Shown here one piece after another: positions 9,380-17,339 of a DNA stretch of 40,040 bases (positions are counted from its first letter, which is position 1; each line of letters opens with the position of its first letter). Origin of the DNA: a virus; IMG/VR virus record IMGVR_UViG_3300042453_002208, positions 1-40,040 of that record; one strand, written 5' to 3'. The position numbers and the translations under genes are program-made. The notes under the pieces are model-generated. The model ran no database searches and was not told the DNA's origin. It worked only from the letters and a program-made list of their open reading frames with translations.

Positions 9380-11257
9380 TTATAATCCTTCAGGTAAAGT
9401 ATATAATGGTGAAGAAAGTGGGTCTGTAGGTTCTATATTAAAATCTGCTGATCCTATGTATTGGTTTGCTATTTCTGTGCGGTCTACAATAACATGTTTT
9501 CTGTTTCCTATAAATGCTTCTCCTCTTTGTGGGGTATAGTAGTATGTAACTGCTTGTTCTTGACCTGTGTTGTCTATTGTTGTTCCAGATACTCCTTGAG
9601 TTAATGGGGTTATATTACATTGTACTTTAATACCTTTAGGTAATTGTCCTACATATTCGTCAGATGTTTCATATAATCTGACTGTATCTGTAGGGTCCAT
9701 ATTTAGTTCAAATCCCATGTCCATGATTGGGGTTAAGGATATGTTTCTTATGACTACTAAAGAGTCTCTTAAGTAATCACCCATTGTAAATTTAGCTAAC
9801 TGCCCCCTCATTAAACCTTTTTCAGAGTAATCAGGCATAACAGCCCATATTAAAGCATTTATCTTTTGGTAGTTAGTAATTATATCTGCTCTTGATATAG
9901 CAGGTACAACAAATGATATACTCATATCACGGTTAAAGCCTTTATATTTATAAAAGTTTTCACCTCTACCTACATATTTGTATGTATCCCACTCTCCATT
10001 GAATGTATCACTAAAATCTTCAATATATGCTCTAAATGAAAATGTTGTATCTTGACCCGGATTATCATTATTTATTAATGAAAAAGCAAAATCTATTATG
10101 TCACCAGTATTGCTCATATTATTGATAGTATTACTATCGGGTGATATGGCTAAGTTGGGGTTAACTATCTTTTGTATACCGTTTCTAGTTCGAGCAGGAA
10201 AATATGTTTGGGAGCCAAATGATCTATTTATTTTAGGAGAAAAATAAGATGGCTTAATATTTGCATCATCAGGTACTAAATATAAAGAAGGATTGTTATT
10301 ATATTGTTCATTCTTAACTATATTTGTAGGTTCACCTGAAGGGCCTTTCCAATAATCTGGGTTTTTAAACTTAAGTGGGTTCCAGATTTTTATGTTAGTG
10401 TTACCTATACCTAAAAATGAGCCTGGTCCTCCATTATATGATATTAGGTTGACATTATCATTTGGGTCTGTTATACCATATAGATTAGATGCTAATTTAA
10501 TAGGAACCAATTTGTTTTTAGGGCTAGCTGCTATTGCTATTAGTCCCCCTATAGTAGCAGCTGATGATATGAGTAAATCGGTTGTAGATCCACCTGTTAA
10601 TCTTGTTCCTGCTATTCCTGCTATTCCTAGGGTTGAAAGAAAAAGGCCAGATGATGCTAAAGGGTTATTTCTAATAGTGCGTGTTAATCTTTCACTATCT
10701 GATGTTTCGTTGCCTAGTCTTTTTACTTGGTATAATAATTGGAGGCGGTTGTGAGAACCATCACTAAATTCTTCAGTATCGTTTCTTAAAGTAACAGGGT
10801 AGTATCCTGTGTCACCGTTTCCATAGTACCCGGCTTTAAATGGGTTTATGCCTGTTTTATCTAGGTGAAGGCCAAAAGCATTTACACCCGCTTGAGCTAT
10901 AGTATTAGTAGGAAGATATGTTCTGCTTCTATCATCTACTACATCTACGTTTTGTCTTTCTAAAACAAGTTGTTTAGCTACAAACAAAGCACCATTATAT
11001 GATGCTCCCCTTTCTAGTGGGTTAAAAAATTTAGATAATCTAACTACATCTGTAGCTGAAGCATTTACTGCTCCTAATACTCCTCCTCTTAATAAAAAAT
11101 CACTACCTAAAACCCTAGCCCCAACACTGCCTGGGTTGAGCCCAAGGTCAACATCAACTGGCGTTTTGATATATGGTTGGTTACTAGAACCACCATCAGG
11201 TCTATCATGGCCATATCCTAAGGATTTTAGGTTAGTTTGTATATCAATTAAAGGCAT
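9380..11257 (-). CDS. Large tail/baseplate structural protein (625 aa), unassigned
   Basis: Begins MPLIDIQTNLKSLGYGHDRP, a start I recognise from uncharacterised structural proteins next to gp53 in environmental T4-type phages. The N-terminal third includes GASYNGALFVAKQLVLERQ. A Gly/Ala-rich hydrophobic stretch spans roughly residues 205-245 (SSGLFLSTLGIAGIAGTRLT) and might be membrane-active or simply buried. The C-terminal half is beta-rich. The ATG overlaps the stop of the 84-residue gene (TAATG). Position between tape measure and gp53/hub suggests a baseplate component; no T4 equivalent is assigned. The real gene call is strong, the function inferred. Confidence 0.75.
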   Translation of the reverse strand: MPLIDIQTNLKSLGYGHDRPDGGSSNQPYIKTPVDVDLGLNPGSVGARVLGSDFLLRGGVLGAVNASATDVVRLSKFFNPLERGASYNGALFVAKQLVLERQNVDVVDDRSRTYLPTNTIAQAGVNAFGLHLDKTGINPFKAGYYGNGDTGYYPVTLRNDTEEFSDGSHNRLQLLYQVKRLGNETSDSERLTRTIRNNPLASSGLFLSTLGIAGIAGTRLTGGSTTDLLISSAATIGGLIAIAASPKNKLVPIKLASNLYGITDPNDNVNLISYNGGPGSFLGIGNTNIKIWNPLKFKNPDYWKGPSGEPTNIVKNEQYNNNPSLYLVPDDANIKPSYFSPKINRSFGSQTYFPARTRNGIQKIVNPNLAISPDSNTINNMSNTGDIIDFAFSLINNDNPGQDTTFSFRAYIEDFSDTFNGEWDTYKYVGRGENFYKYKGFNRDMSISFVVPAISRADIITNYQKINALIWAVMPDYSEKGLMRGQLAKFTMGDYLRDSLVVIRNISLTPIMDMGFELNMDPTDTVRLYETSDEYVGQLPKGIKVQCNITPLTQGVSGTTIDNTGQEQAVTYYYTPQRGEAFIGNRKHVIVDRTEIANQYIGSADFNIEPTDPLSSPLYTLPEGL

Positions 11258-11511
11258 TATTCGGGTTGATTAGCAATATACTGTGATGGGGTAGCTCCGT
11301 TTAAATCTAATTGAGATGGTTGTGGTAAATTGTTAATAGCACCATCTAAATATTGTTGGTATGCACCATTTACATCAGCTACATTTGCTCCATTTAAAGA
11401 GTATGTTTGGAGCTGAGATTGGGGTGTTGCTAACGGGTTAATATCTGGGGTGCTACCATTGTATGATGTTAATGGTGACCCTTGTTGTTGAAGTTTATTT
11501 AATAATCCCAT
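11257..11511 (-). CDS. Small Gln/Asn-rich structural protein (84 aa), hypothetical
   Basis: The 84-residue product starts MGLLNKLQQQGSPLTSYNGS and is rich in Gln, Asn, Pro and Leu, with two LDLNGATPSQ/SLNGANVADV-like phrases. The opening resembles that of the 618-residue repeat protein at 14885-16741 (MNLLERLQQGQTLLSAGSF), suggesting a shared N-terminal targeting or docking segment. It opens the baseplate unit: an ATATTTATA element lies 12 nt upstream, and its stop overlaps the next start (TAATG). I recall similar short proteins near the baseplate genes of environmental T4-type phages, none with a known function. Confidence 0.65.
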   Translation of the reverse strand: MGLLNKLQQQGSPLTSYNGSTPDINPLATPQSQLQTYSLNGANVADVNGAYQQYLDGAINNLPQPSQLDLNGATPSQYIANQPE

Positions 11512-11523
11512 GGTATTTTTTAT

Positions 11524-11532
11524 TATAAATAT
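11524..11532 (-). promoter_or_regulatory. ATATTTATA element, baseplate unit
   Basis: Exact 9-mer 12 nt upstream of the ATG at 11511, in the gap after the tape-measure gene. It heads the unit 84-aa, 625-aa, gp53, hub and 176-aa genes. Confidence 0.45.
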
Positions 11533-11538
11533 TGTTTA

Positions 11539-13782
11539 TTACTGGAGTTTACCTGGGCCAGTAACATTTCCATTATTTGATGCACTAGCTATTTCTCTAT
11601 CGTTTACTTTAACTGAAGTGTTAATGTTAACTCTAGACATAGCTGCTGCTAGGCGATCATAATCTATAGGTTGTGATCCTCCTCCACCGCCGTTTCTTTT
11701 TCCTAAATCAGTGCCCGCAATAACAGTATCATTTTTATCTAGCTGGAAAGTGCCCTTATTACCTGATACTAATAATCCTCCTTCTGGGGATATCATACCA
11801 TCTTTAATGGGGGTTTTAGGCTCACTAGCAGCGGACATTGCTGCCATTACTGCCCCTAAACCTGCTATAATACCAATTGTAGCAGCACCCATTGTAAATG
11901 CTTCAGCTGCTGTTACTTCGGCAGCAGCCCGAGCTGTAGATAATCCTAATGCTACACCTAATTTGGCTATCATTTGAACTATACCAGCAACCATTTTACC
12001 TGCTATTAATCCAGAGATTGCTCCAAATATAGCATAAACGGTATCTGCGTCACTAACAAATGCTGCAAATCCTTCTAGCAATTGTCCAAATGGGCCTGCT
12101 AATAAATTAGAAAATAAATCCTTTAATTTTTCTATAGATTGGTTAAATCTATCTGCTGCTGATTGTTGTTCAAATTGTTTAGCTAATTGTTCGTCTCCTA
12201 ATTGTAATGCGGCTTGTTCAGCTGTTAATCCTCTAGAGCGTAAATCATCATATTTTTTCTTTGCTTCTTCAGCTGTTTTAGCACCTACTCTTTGTAATGC
12301 TTCTTGTTCTACTAATGAATTAGCTAATTCTTCTCTACTCATACCCACAGCATTAGCAAATGCTTCTTGTTGGATGCGATTCATTTTAGAAAATTCAGCT
12401 GATCCACCAATTTGGTTTTTAATTTCTTCAGCTACAGTGGCCATATCATTATTTAATGCGGCTAGACGAGCTGTTTCAAGATTAATCTGTTTACCAGTTA
12501 ATAATTCTGCTTCTAATTCGGCTGATATACTGTCTTCAAAATTAAGTAATTTACCAGAAATTGCTTCTACTTTACCTAAATCAGATCCTAATGCTTTAGC
12601 TGCTACAGCTGCTTCAGCTAGTGCTTTGCTGCTACCACCTAATGATAATTTAATAGTGTTAGAAGCACCTGCTGTTTCTTTCATTAATTGTTTAACATTA
12701 ATTGCTAAACCTTTTTGAGCAGATAATGCTGTTGCTCCACCTAAAAATTCTTTAGTAGTATCTTCTACACTTTTACCAGTAACTAAAGACATCTTTTGCA
12801 TACTTACTAATTCATCATTAGTAAATCCAGCTTGTTCTCTTAATTTAGTAAAAGTTTTTAAATCTTTTTCGTTTATATCAGCATTAGCACCTAAAGTTTG
12901 ACTAATAGCTGTATAACTTTCTTGTAACCCTCTAGTATTAATAGCTGTGTCTTTAGAATTAAATGCTATTTGACCTAATTGTTCTCTAAATGCTAGAGCT
13001 TCTTTATAGGTCATATTCATATTTTTAGCTAACTCACCAGCGGCTTTATCCATTGATGTTAATATACTAAATGCTTGACCTAATAAAAATAAAGGATCAG
13101 TTAGTGAGCCAGCTAAACTTTTACCTACAGACCCCGCAGTTTTAGCCATTACTGAAAGTCGAGTAGATCCTTTTCTAGCAGATTCTTCTTGGGCTACAGC
13201 GGCTGCTTCTTCAGCATCTATTAGGTTACCTAGTACTGGTATTTTACTTATACCTTTTACAAGGTTACCAGTTATGCCTAATTTTTTGTTTTGGGCATCA
13301 ACTTGTTTTTGTTGTTTTTCTAATTCTTTAGTATAATCTTCATTGTAACCTTTTGCTTTAATGTATTCTTCAACAAGTTGCTTTTGTCTTCTAGTTAAAG
13401 AAAGAGTACCAGCGTTTTGTTTTTCAATTAATTCTTCAATATTTTCTACTTGAATACCTTGTTGTCTTAAATTAGTAACAAGTTTAACACCTAATGCTAA
13501 TTCCTGAGCTTTTCGTTCGTTAATTTGTTTTTGGATGTTTTTAACAGTAAGAGACCCTTGCTCTATTCGAGTAATGTTAGAAGCGATATCGTCAGTAATT
13601 CTAGCAAATTTATTAAATGATGCTTGTAAATCTCTAGATGTAGCTCGAGTTACTCTATCTGCTCCAGATAATGCCCTATCAAATATGTCTCCAATTTGAC
13701 CCGCTATACCACGTAATGCGTCTTCTACGACAGATGCTGTTTCTTGAGCCCTTCTTCTTATATCGTCTTGATTATCAGCCAT
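11539..13782 (-). CDS. Tail tape-measure protein
   Basis: 747 residues. Residues 1-190 are Gln/Glu/Lys-rich heptad-like helices (coiled coil). A long Ala-rich helical middle follows, then a hydrophobic block at about residues 590-665 (GAISGLIAGKMVAGIVQMIA). The C-terminal signature is PEGGLLVSGNKGTFQLDKND, widespread in tape-measure proteins. Role by family: it sets tail length inside the tube and is ejected ahead of DNA. At about 0.15 nm per residue it would fit a tail of roughly 110 nm (inference). It follows the gp26-type/frameshift pair, the usual place just after the tail chaperone genes, and has its own ATATTTATA element 14 nt upstream. It takes the place of T4 gp29. Confidence 0.85.
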   Translation of the reverse strand: MADNQDDIRRRAQETASVVEDALRGIAGQIGDIFDRALSGADRVTRATSRDLQASFNKFARITDDIASNITRIEQGSLTVKNIQKQINERKAQELALGVKLVTNLRQQGIQVENIEELIEKQNAGTLSLTRRQKQLVEEYIKAKGYNEDYTKELEKQQKQVDAQNKKLGITGNLVKGISKIPVLGNLIDAEEAAAVAQEESARKGSTRLSVMAKTAGSVGKSLAGSLTDPLFLLGQAFSILTSMDKAAGELAKNMNMTYKEALAFREQLGQIAFNSKDTAINTRGLQESYTAISQTLGANADINEKDLKTFTKLREQAGFTNDELVSMQKMSLVTGKSVEDTTKEFLGGATALSAQKGLAINVKQLMKETAGASNTIKLSLGGSSKALAEAAVAAKALGSDLGKVEAISGKLLNFEDSISAELEAELLTGKQINLETARLAALNNDMATVAEEIKNQIGGSAEFSKMNRIQQEAFANAVGMSREELANSLVEQEALQRVGAKTAEEAKKKYDDLRSRGLTAEQAALQLGDEQLAKQFEQQSAADRFNQSIEKLKDLFSNLLAGPFGQLLEGFAAFVSDADTVYAIFGAISGLIAGKMVAGIVQMIAKLGVALGLSTARAAAEVTAAEAFTMGAATIGIIAGLGAVMAAMSAASEPKTPIKDGMISPEGGLLVSGNKGTFQLDKNDTVIAGTDLGKRNGGGGGSQPIDYDRLAAAMSRVNINTSVKVNDREIASASNNGNVTGPGKLQ

Positions 13783-13796
13783 AATGTTTTATATAG

Positions 13797-13805
13797 TATA
13801 AATAT
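13797..13805 (-). promoter_or_regulatory. ATATTTATA element, tape measure
   Basis: Exact 9-mer 14 nt upstream of the ATG at 13782, immediately after the terminator hairpin of the preceding unit, as expected for a restart of transcription. Confidence 0.48.
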
Positions 13806-13806
13806 A

Positions 13807-13833
13807 GAAAAAGCCAAGTTTTAATACTTGGCT
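13807..13833 (-). terminator. Hairpin terminator after gp26-type/frameshift pair
   Basis: Inverted repeat AGCCAAG (13812-13818) and CTTGGCT (13827-13833) with an 8-nt loop, followed on the minus strand by a run of five T. It overlaps the last codons and stop of the downstream frame and separates the pair from the tape-measure gene. Confidence 0.75.
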
Positions 13834-14138
13834 ATTCTTTTACCTGGGTCTAGTTTTCCTTTAAAATGTGATGGTAAATCTATTTTACCTTCTTTAATTT
13901 TTTGGGTTTGGGTTGCTAAATCATCATTATTTGATTTATTTTGTTGCTCATAATATTCTTGTAGTTTTTTAAATGTAAATCTACGAAGCCAAATAGGCAT
14001 ATTATAAACTGTTTCCCAATCGTATCCCCCATTACCATGAAAAACTATCTCATGTATTTGAGTAAATAAATTTGCTCTAGCTTGGGACGCTAAATCAGAT
14101 GTCAGGCCAAAAAAAGTTAAGTCCAACTGGAATTGCAA
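13821..14138 (-). CDS. Downstream frame of tail-assembly chaperone / gp51-like protein, probably translated by frameshifting
   Basis: An open frame of 105 codons from the TTG at 14138. It overlaps the end of the gp26-type gene by 44 nt. The frame is open from an in-frame TGA at 14169-14171, and the first ATG is far inside, at 14000, so no ordinary start exists. The product contains LFTQIHEIVFHGNGGYDW followed by VYNMPIWLRRFTFKKLQEYY, resembling the second domain of tail-assembly chaperone pairs. I infer that ribosomes shift at the 7-T run (14109-14115), appending ~95 residues to the gp26-type protein. Independent TTG initiation is the alternative. A terminator hairpin overlaps the 3' end. Confidence 0.7.
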   Translation of the reverse strand: MQFQLDLTFFGLTSDLASQARANLFTQIHEIVFHGNGGYDWETVYNMPIWLRRFTFKKLQEYYEQQNKSNNDDLATQTQKIKEGKIDLPSHFKGKLDPGKRIAKY

Positions 14139-14829
14139 CTTTTTCGTTGCTCCCGTTGGGAAAAAAGGTCAGATCTACGTCTGGCTGCACCTCCTTTATA
14201 TACTCCCTTAATGCTCTGGAGTCACGGGCAAGTAATGTAGTGTCTACAAATTCACGGATATCTTTTTGGTCTCGATTACCATTAAATGAAGTAATAATAT
14301 ATTTTAAACGAGTTGATAATTCAGCTGAGGAATTTTTGTTGATTTTCTTTAAACCATCTAATTCAGCTTTAATTTTAGTTTCATCCTTATTAGTTAGTAA
14401 CTTAAATGTTATTGCAATATTAGTAGCGGGTAGTGTAAAATTAAATTCGTTTATACCTTTTTTAAATAATTTAGCATTAATAGGCTTATTGTCTAATGTA
14501 GATAAATCAACATTATATTCTTCTCCACCCCAGGTAAATTTATAATCTTTACCATATCCTAAAATGCGAGCTGCTACTAAAACTGCGTTTTTATCGCCAA
14601 CACACATTTCATCATAATTTACATCAGATACAATAAGTGATTTGATTAACTCATCTAATACTGTACCTTTTTGTATATAGTTGGCATTGGTAAGGATGTC
14701 TTCTTCTCTAGCAGTCATATATTTCATTTCGACTTTACCGCTTGATAAAAGAGATGATTCTGGGTAAATTAACCCTTGTGATGGTAATTCAACAATTTCT
14801 GTTGGTATCTTTAATTTGTTTTCACTCAT
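14095..14829 (-). CDS. gp26: gp26-type baseplate hub / tail assembly chaperone protein
   Basis: 244 residues matching the T4 baseplate protein family (gp26-type). The signature is the N-terminal VELPSQGLIYPESSLLSSGK followed by MKYMTAREEDILTNANYI, then ARILGYGKDYKF. In T4, gp26 takes part in hub assembly. Its place immediately before the tape-measure gene and the overlapping second frame resemble the G/GT chaperone pair of lambda-like phages, so a chaperone role on the tape measure is inferred. The zero-frame product ends GLNFFWPDI. An ATATTTATA copy lies 31 nt upstream, the longest spacing of the set. Family call is good; exact T4 gene correspondence is less sure. Confidence 0.8.
   Translation of the reverse strand: MSENKLKIPTEIVELPSQGLIYPESSLLSSGKVEMKYMTAREEDILTNANYIQKGTVLDELIKSLIVSDVNYDEMCVGDKNAVLVAARILGYGKDYKFTWGGEEYNVDLSTLDNKPINAKLFKKGINEFNFTLPATNIAITFKLLTNKDETKIKAELDGLKKINKNSSAELSTRLKYIITSFNGNRDQKDIREFVDTTLLARDSRALREYIKEVQPDVDLTFFPNGSNEKVAIPVGLNFFWPDI
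14109..14115 (-). other. Candidate programmed frameshift site (7-T run)
   Basis: On the minus strand the gp26-type frame reads AAC TTT TTT TGG just before its stop, while the downstream frame reads ACT TTT TTT GGC. Moving from the first frame to the second needs +1 (or -2) slippage on the T run. The downstream frame has no ATG start. Slippage of these kinds is documented in other tail-chaperone pairs (-2 in phage Mu, +1 in Listeria phage PSA, -1 in lambda). The run is seen directly; slippage is inference. A second run of six T lies 45 nt upstream (14161-14166). Confidence 0.6.
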
Positions 14830-14860
14830 AGATTTTATTTATTATAACTTTATGTTCTTA

Positions 14861-14869
14861 TATAAATAT
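14861..14869 (-). promoter_or_regulatory. ATATTTATA element, gp26-type gene
   Basis: Exact 9-mer 31 nt upstream of the ATG at 14829, the longest spacing in the set. Confidence 0.4.
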
Positions 14870-14884
14870 ATACAAAATATGTTT

Positions 14885-16741
14885 TTATACTAGGTTTTGA
14901 TCCTTTAGTGGTTTAATATAATCATTATAATATCTTTTTACAGGTTTCCAGATCTGAGAAAATGGACGAGGAGCCTCACCTACATTATTAAGAGTATTAG
15001 CAGTAACATTTTGGGCTGGGTACAAAGTAATATTGTCTGGGTTTGCGGGGAATATGGCTACTTCATCGTATAGTTCATTCTCTACGTCCATTCCTGTTCT
15101 TTGCAGTGCATCTATTTGGGGGTTAGCTTCATTTACTATTATAGAATATTGGTCTAAATATGTACTATTAGGGGTATATATAGTAGCATATTGGGATGGT
15201 GCTCCATTAAATTCTCCTAAATTAGTTTGTGGGACTTCAGGGTAATTAGTGGGGCTAGTAATATTGTTAGGTACAGTAGCTGTAATGAAAGATTGTTGTA
15301 TTGTGTTATCTAATCCTGTTTCTCCAGATAATACGGTATCTATTTGGCGACTGGTTTCGCTTTCAATAGGTACATTATTTAAGTAAGTATTAGTAGGAGA
15401 ATATACTGTGTTATATTGATTAGGAGCACCATTAAATACACCTAAATTTACCCCTTCTATAGCTGGGTATTCATTAGGGTATGATATGTTATTGGGGATA
15501 ATAGTAGTTGGGGTGCTATCTGTATCAGTGTTGTCTAATCCGGTTTGTTCTAATGTAGGTATTTGTGGGCTATTAGGATCTTGGATAGGTACTGAGTTTA
15601 AATATGGATTTTCAGAATTATATGGCGATGTATATTGTGATGGAGCACCATTAAATTCACCACTAACTAACGTCGGGTAATTATTAGGATATGATATATC
15701 ATTTGGGATAATAGCAGAAGGTGCTGCTAAAGGATTAGTATTATCTAACCCGGTGTTTGCTAAGGAAAAGTTTTGTGGACTATTAGAATCTTGGATAGAT
15801 ATAACATCCAAATAAGTATTATCTGGGTTGTAAGGGGATGAGTATTGTGATGGAGCATTGTTAAATTCTCCACTTACCAACGCCGGGTAATTATTAGGGT
15901 AGCTATTACTATCAGGAATAGGGTTAGTTGTAGATATACTTTGAGGTATAGTATTATCTAATGCTGTTTTATCTAATGTATCTTGTTGTTTAACATAACT
16001 AAGATTATTAAATAAATTAATTTCATACGGGAAACCATAACTCCATGGTGCTGTAAAATTAGTAGATGGTCCTCTCCATTTACCCAAAGCATTACCAGGA
16101 TATGCTGTAGGAGCAGACCATGGTGTTGGTGGGTTAATTTCACTTAAAGTAGGGATTTGAGGACTATCTGAATCTTTAATAGGTACATCCTCTAGATAAG
16201 TGTTATCTAGATTATAAGGAGTATCATATTGTTCTGGGGCTCCATCAAATTTACCGCTAGCTAGTGGTGGGTAGTTATTAGGGTATGATATACTATTAGG
16301 TATTATTGTTGTTCCTTCGGCATTAGCATTGGTATTATCTAACCCAGTTTGGGCTAAGGTAGATAATTGAGGACTATTTGGGTCTCCAATAGATACATTG
16401 TCTAGGTATGTGTTTTCAGCAGCATATGCTAACCCATACAACGATGGAGCACCATTAAATTCACCACTAGCTAATGGAGGATAATTAGTTACCCAATCAT
16501 ATGTTGGGGGTGGGGTACCAGTAGTTTGAGTAAAATTTGTTATGTCTAAACCCGTATTATCTAGTGTGTTTGATAATACACTACCATTATTAAATTGACC
16601 TACAGTTTCATCTTCGTATGTATTTTCAGGGGAATTATCTTGGGTAAATCCTGATTGAGGGTCATTAATAGGAGCATCATTAGGAAAACTCCCTGCACTT
16701 AATAATGTTTGCCCTTGTTGTAGTCGTTCTAATAGATTCAT
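14885..16741 (-). CDS. Repeat-rich virion protein with six to seven ~70-residue tandem repeats, function unknown
   Basis: 618 residues, not recognised. From about residue 60 to 550 the protein is built of units of 70-75 residues, each containing TGLDNT, then IIPNxISYPNNYP, SGEFNGAPSQY, NTYLxxVPI and xSPQIxTL. The SGEFNGAP core recurs at residues 92, 162, 290, 360, 433 and 508, with a degenerate unit near 220. The N-terminus (MNLLERLQQGQTLLSAGSF) resembles the 84-residue baseplate-unit protein. The C-terminus is basic and aromatic (IWKPVKRYYNDYIKPLKDQ). It lies between tail tube and gp26-type genes with its own upstream element and a terminator before it. Composition (Asn/Pro/Ser/Thr, no Cys) fits an elongated external structure; a whisker or tail decoration is a guess. 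Confidence 0.75.
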   Translation of the reverse strand: MNLLERLQQGQTLLSAGSFPNDAPINDPQSGFTQDNSPENTYEDETVGQFNNGSVLSNTLDNTGLDITNFTQTTGTPPPTYDWVTNYPPLASGEFNGAPSLYGLAYAAENTYLDNVSIGDPNSPQLSTLAQTGLDNTNANAEGTTIIPNSISYPNNYPPLASGKFDGAPEQYDTPYNLDNTYLEDVPIKDSDSPQIPTLSEINPPTPWSAPTAYPGNALGKWRGPSTNFTAPWSYGFPYEINLFNNLSYVKQQDTLDKTALDNTIPQSISTTNPIPDSNSYPNNYPALVSGEFNNAPSQYSSPYNPDNTYLDVISIQDSNSPQNFSLANTGLDNTNPLAAPSAIIPNDISYPNNYPTLVSGEFNGAPSQYTSPYNSENPYLNSVPIQDPNSPQIPTLEQTGLDNTDTDSTPTTIIPNNISYPNEYPAIEGVNLGVFNGAPNQYNTVYSPTNTYLNNVPIESETSRQIDTVLSGETGLDNTIQQSFITATVPNNITSPTNYPEVPQTNLGEFNGAPSQYATIYTPNSTYLDQYSIIVNEANPQIDALQRTGMDVENELYDEVAIFPANPDNITLYPAQNVTANTLNNVGEAPRPFSQIWKPVKRYYNDYIKPLKDQNLV

Positions 16742-16751
16742 ACTATTTTAT

Positions 16752-16760
16752 TATAAATAT
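16752..16760 (-). promoter_or_regulatory. ATATTTATA element, 70-residue repeat protein
   Basis: Exact 9-mer 10 nt upstream of the ATG at 16741, directly after the gp19 terminator. Confidence 0.48.
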
Positions 16761-16761
16761 T

Positions 16762-16797
16762 GAAAAAAGAAAGCTCGCTAAAAGCGAGCTCTTTTTA
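16762..16797 (-). terminator. Hairpin terminator after tail tube gene
   Basis: Stem AGCTCGC (16772-16778) and GCGAGCT (16784-16790), 5-nt loop. On the minus strand it is followed by TTCTTTTTTC; on the plus strand by CTTTTTATT, so it could act both ways. It limits readthrough from gp19. Confidence 0.85.
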
Positions 16798-16813
16798 TTG
16801 TTAAGTAGCGAAA

Positions 16814-17302
16814 TTAGTAATTTAATACGCAGTAGTCTACAGCTACAGTCATTGTGATATTAACAGCAGTATCTGCAGTATCCCAGTTATAATCACCGAA
16901 GTTAGCATCAACTATAAATGCGCCTTTAAGAATCCATTCGCTTACTACGTCTCCAACAGGTCCTAGTACATCTAATACTAAATCTTTTTTATAAAAATCA
17001 GAATATCCATCTCTACCAGTTACAGATTCGTGATGTAAACGAACCCATTCCATTACAGCTTGAGCACCAGAAGGTGTGATTGGATCAAATAATGTCATTT
17101 GTACATTACCCCAAGTGGTTTTACCTTTAACTTTACGTAAAACGTTAATATGGTTTAAGGTTACTTCGCCTTGAGTTAAGTTGATACCGTTTACACCTTT
17201 TACAATGTAACTAGGTACACCATCCATATACAGGATAAATCTATTAGCCTGTTTTGGTTCAAAGGCTGTGAAGAATATTTCGTTTGAATTTAATATTGCC
17301 AT
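16814..17302 (-). CDS. gp19: Tail tube protein gp19
   Basis: 162 residues, essentially the T4 gp19 length (163). Family features: QANRFILYMDGVPSYIVKG near the N-terminus, then EVTLNHINVLRKVKGKTTWG, a central NVQMTLFDPITPSGAQAVMEW, and a C-terminus ending in a beta strand with VAVDYCVLNY. It polymerises into the inner tube through which DNA passes. It directly follows the sheath gene, with an ATATTTATA element 14 nt before the start and a strong hairpin terminator after the stop, so it can be made in excess on its own transcript. Confidence 0.93.
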   Translation of the reverse strand: MAILNSNEIFFTAFEPKQANRFILYMDGVPSYIVKGVNGINLTQGEVTLNHINVLRKVKGKTTWGNVQMTLFDPITPSGAQAVMEWVRLHHESVTGRDGYSDFYKKDLVLDVLGPVGDVVSEWILKGAFIVDANFGDYNWDTADTAVNITMTVAVDYCVLNY

Positions 17303-17316
17303 GTCTCTTTATTTGT

Positions 17317-17325
17317 TATAAATAT
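17317..17325 (-). promoter_or_regulatory. ATATTTATA element, tail tube
   Basis: Exact 9-mer 14 nt upstream of the ATG at 17302. Confidence 0.45.
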
Positions 17326-17339
17326 TCAATCTTTAAAAA

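Noticed and set aside
14099-14545. Plus-strand open frame of 148 codons
   Set aside because: Antisense to the gp26-type gene, whose protein is recognised; no neighbouring plus-strand gene or family resemblance. The same holds for plus-strand frames at 123-533, 10392-10754, 12374-12718 and 28236-28748.
15000-16570. Regularly spaced ~210-bp DNA repeats as a CRISPR or other non-coding array
   Set aside because: The period is a multiple of three, the frame is open throughout and the repeats are conserved as protein motifs.
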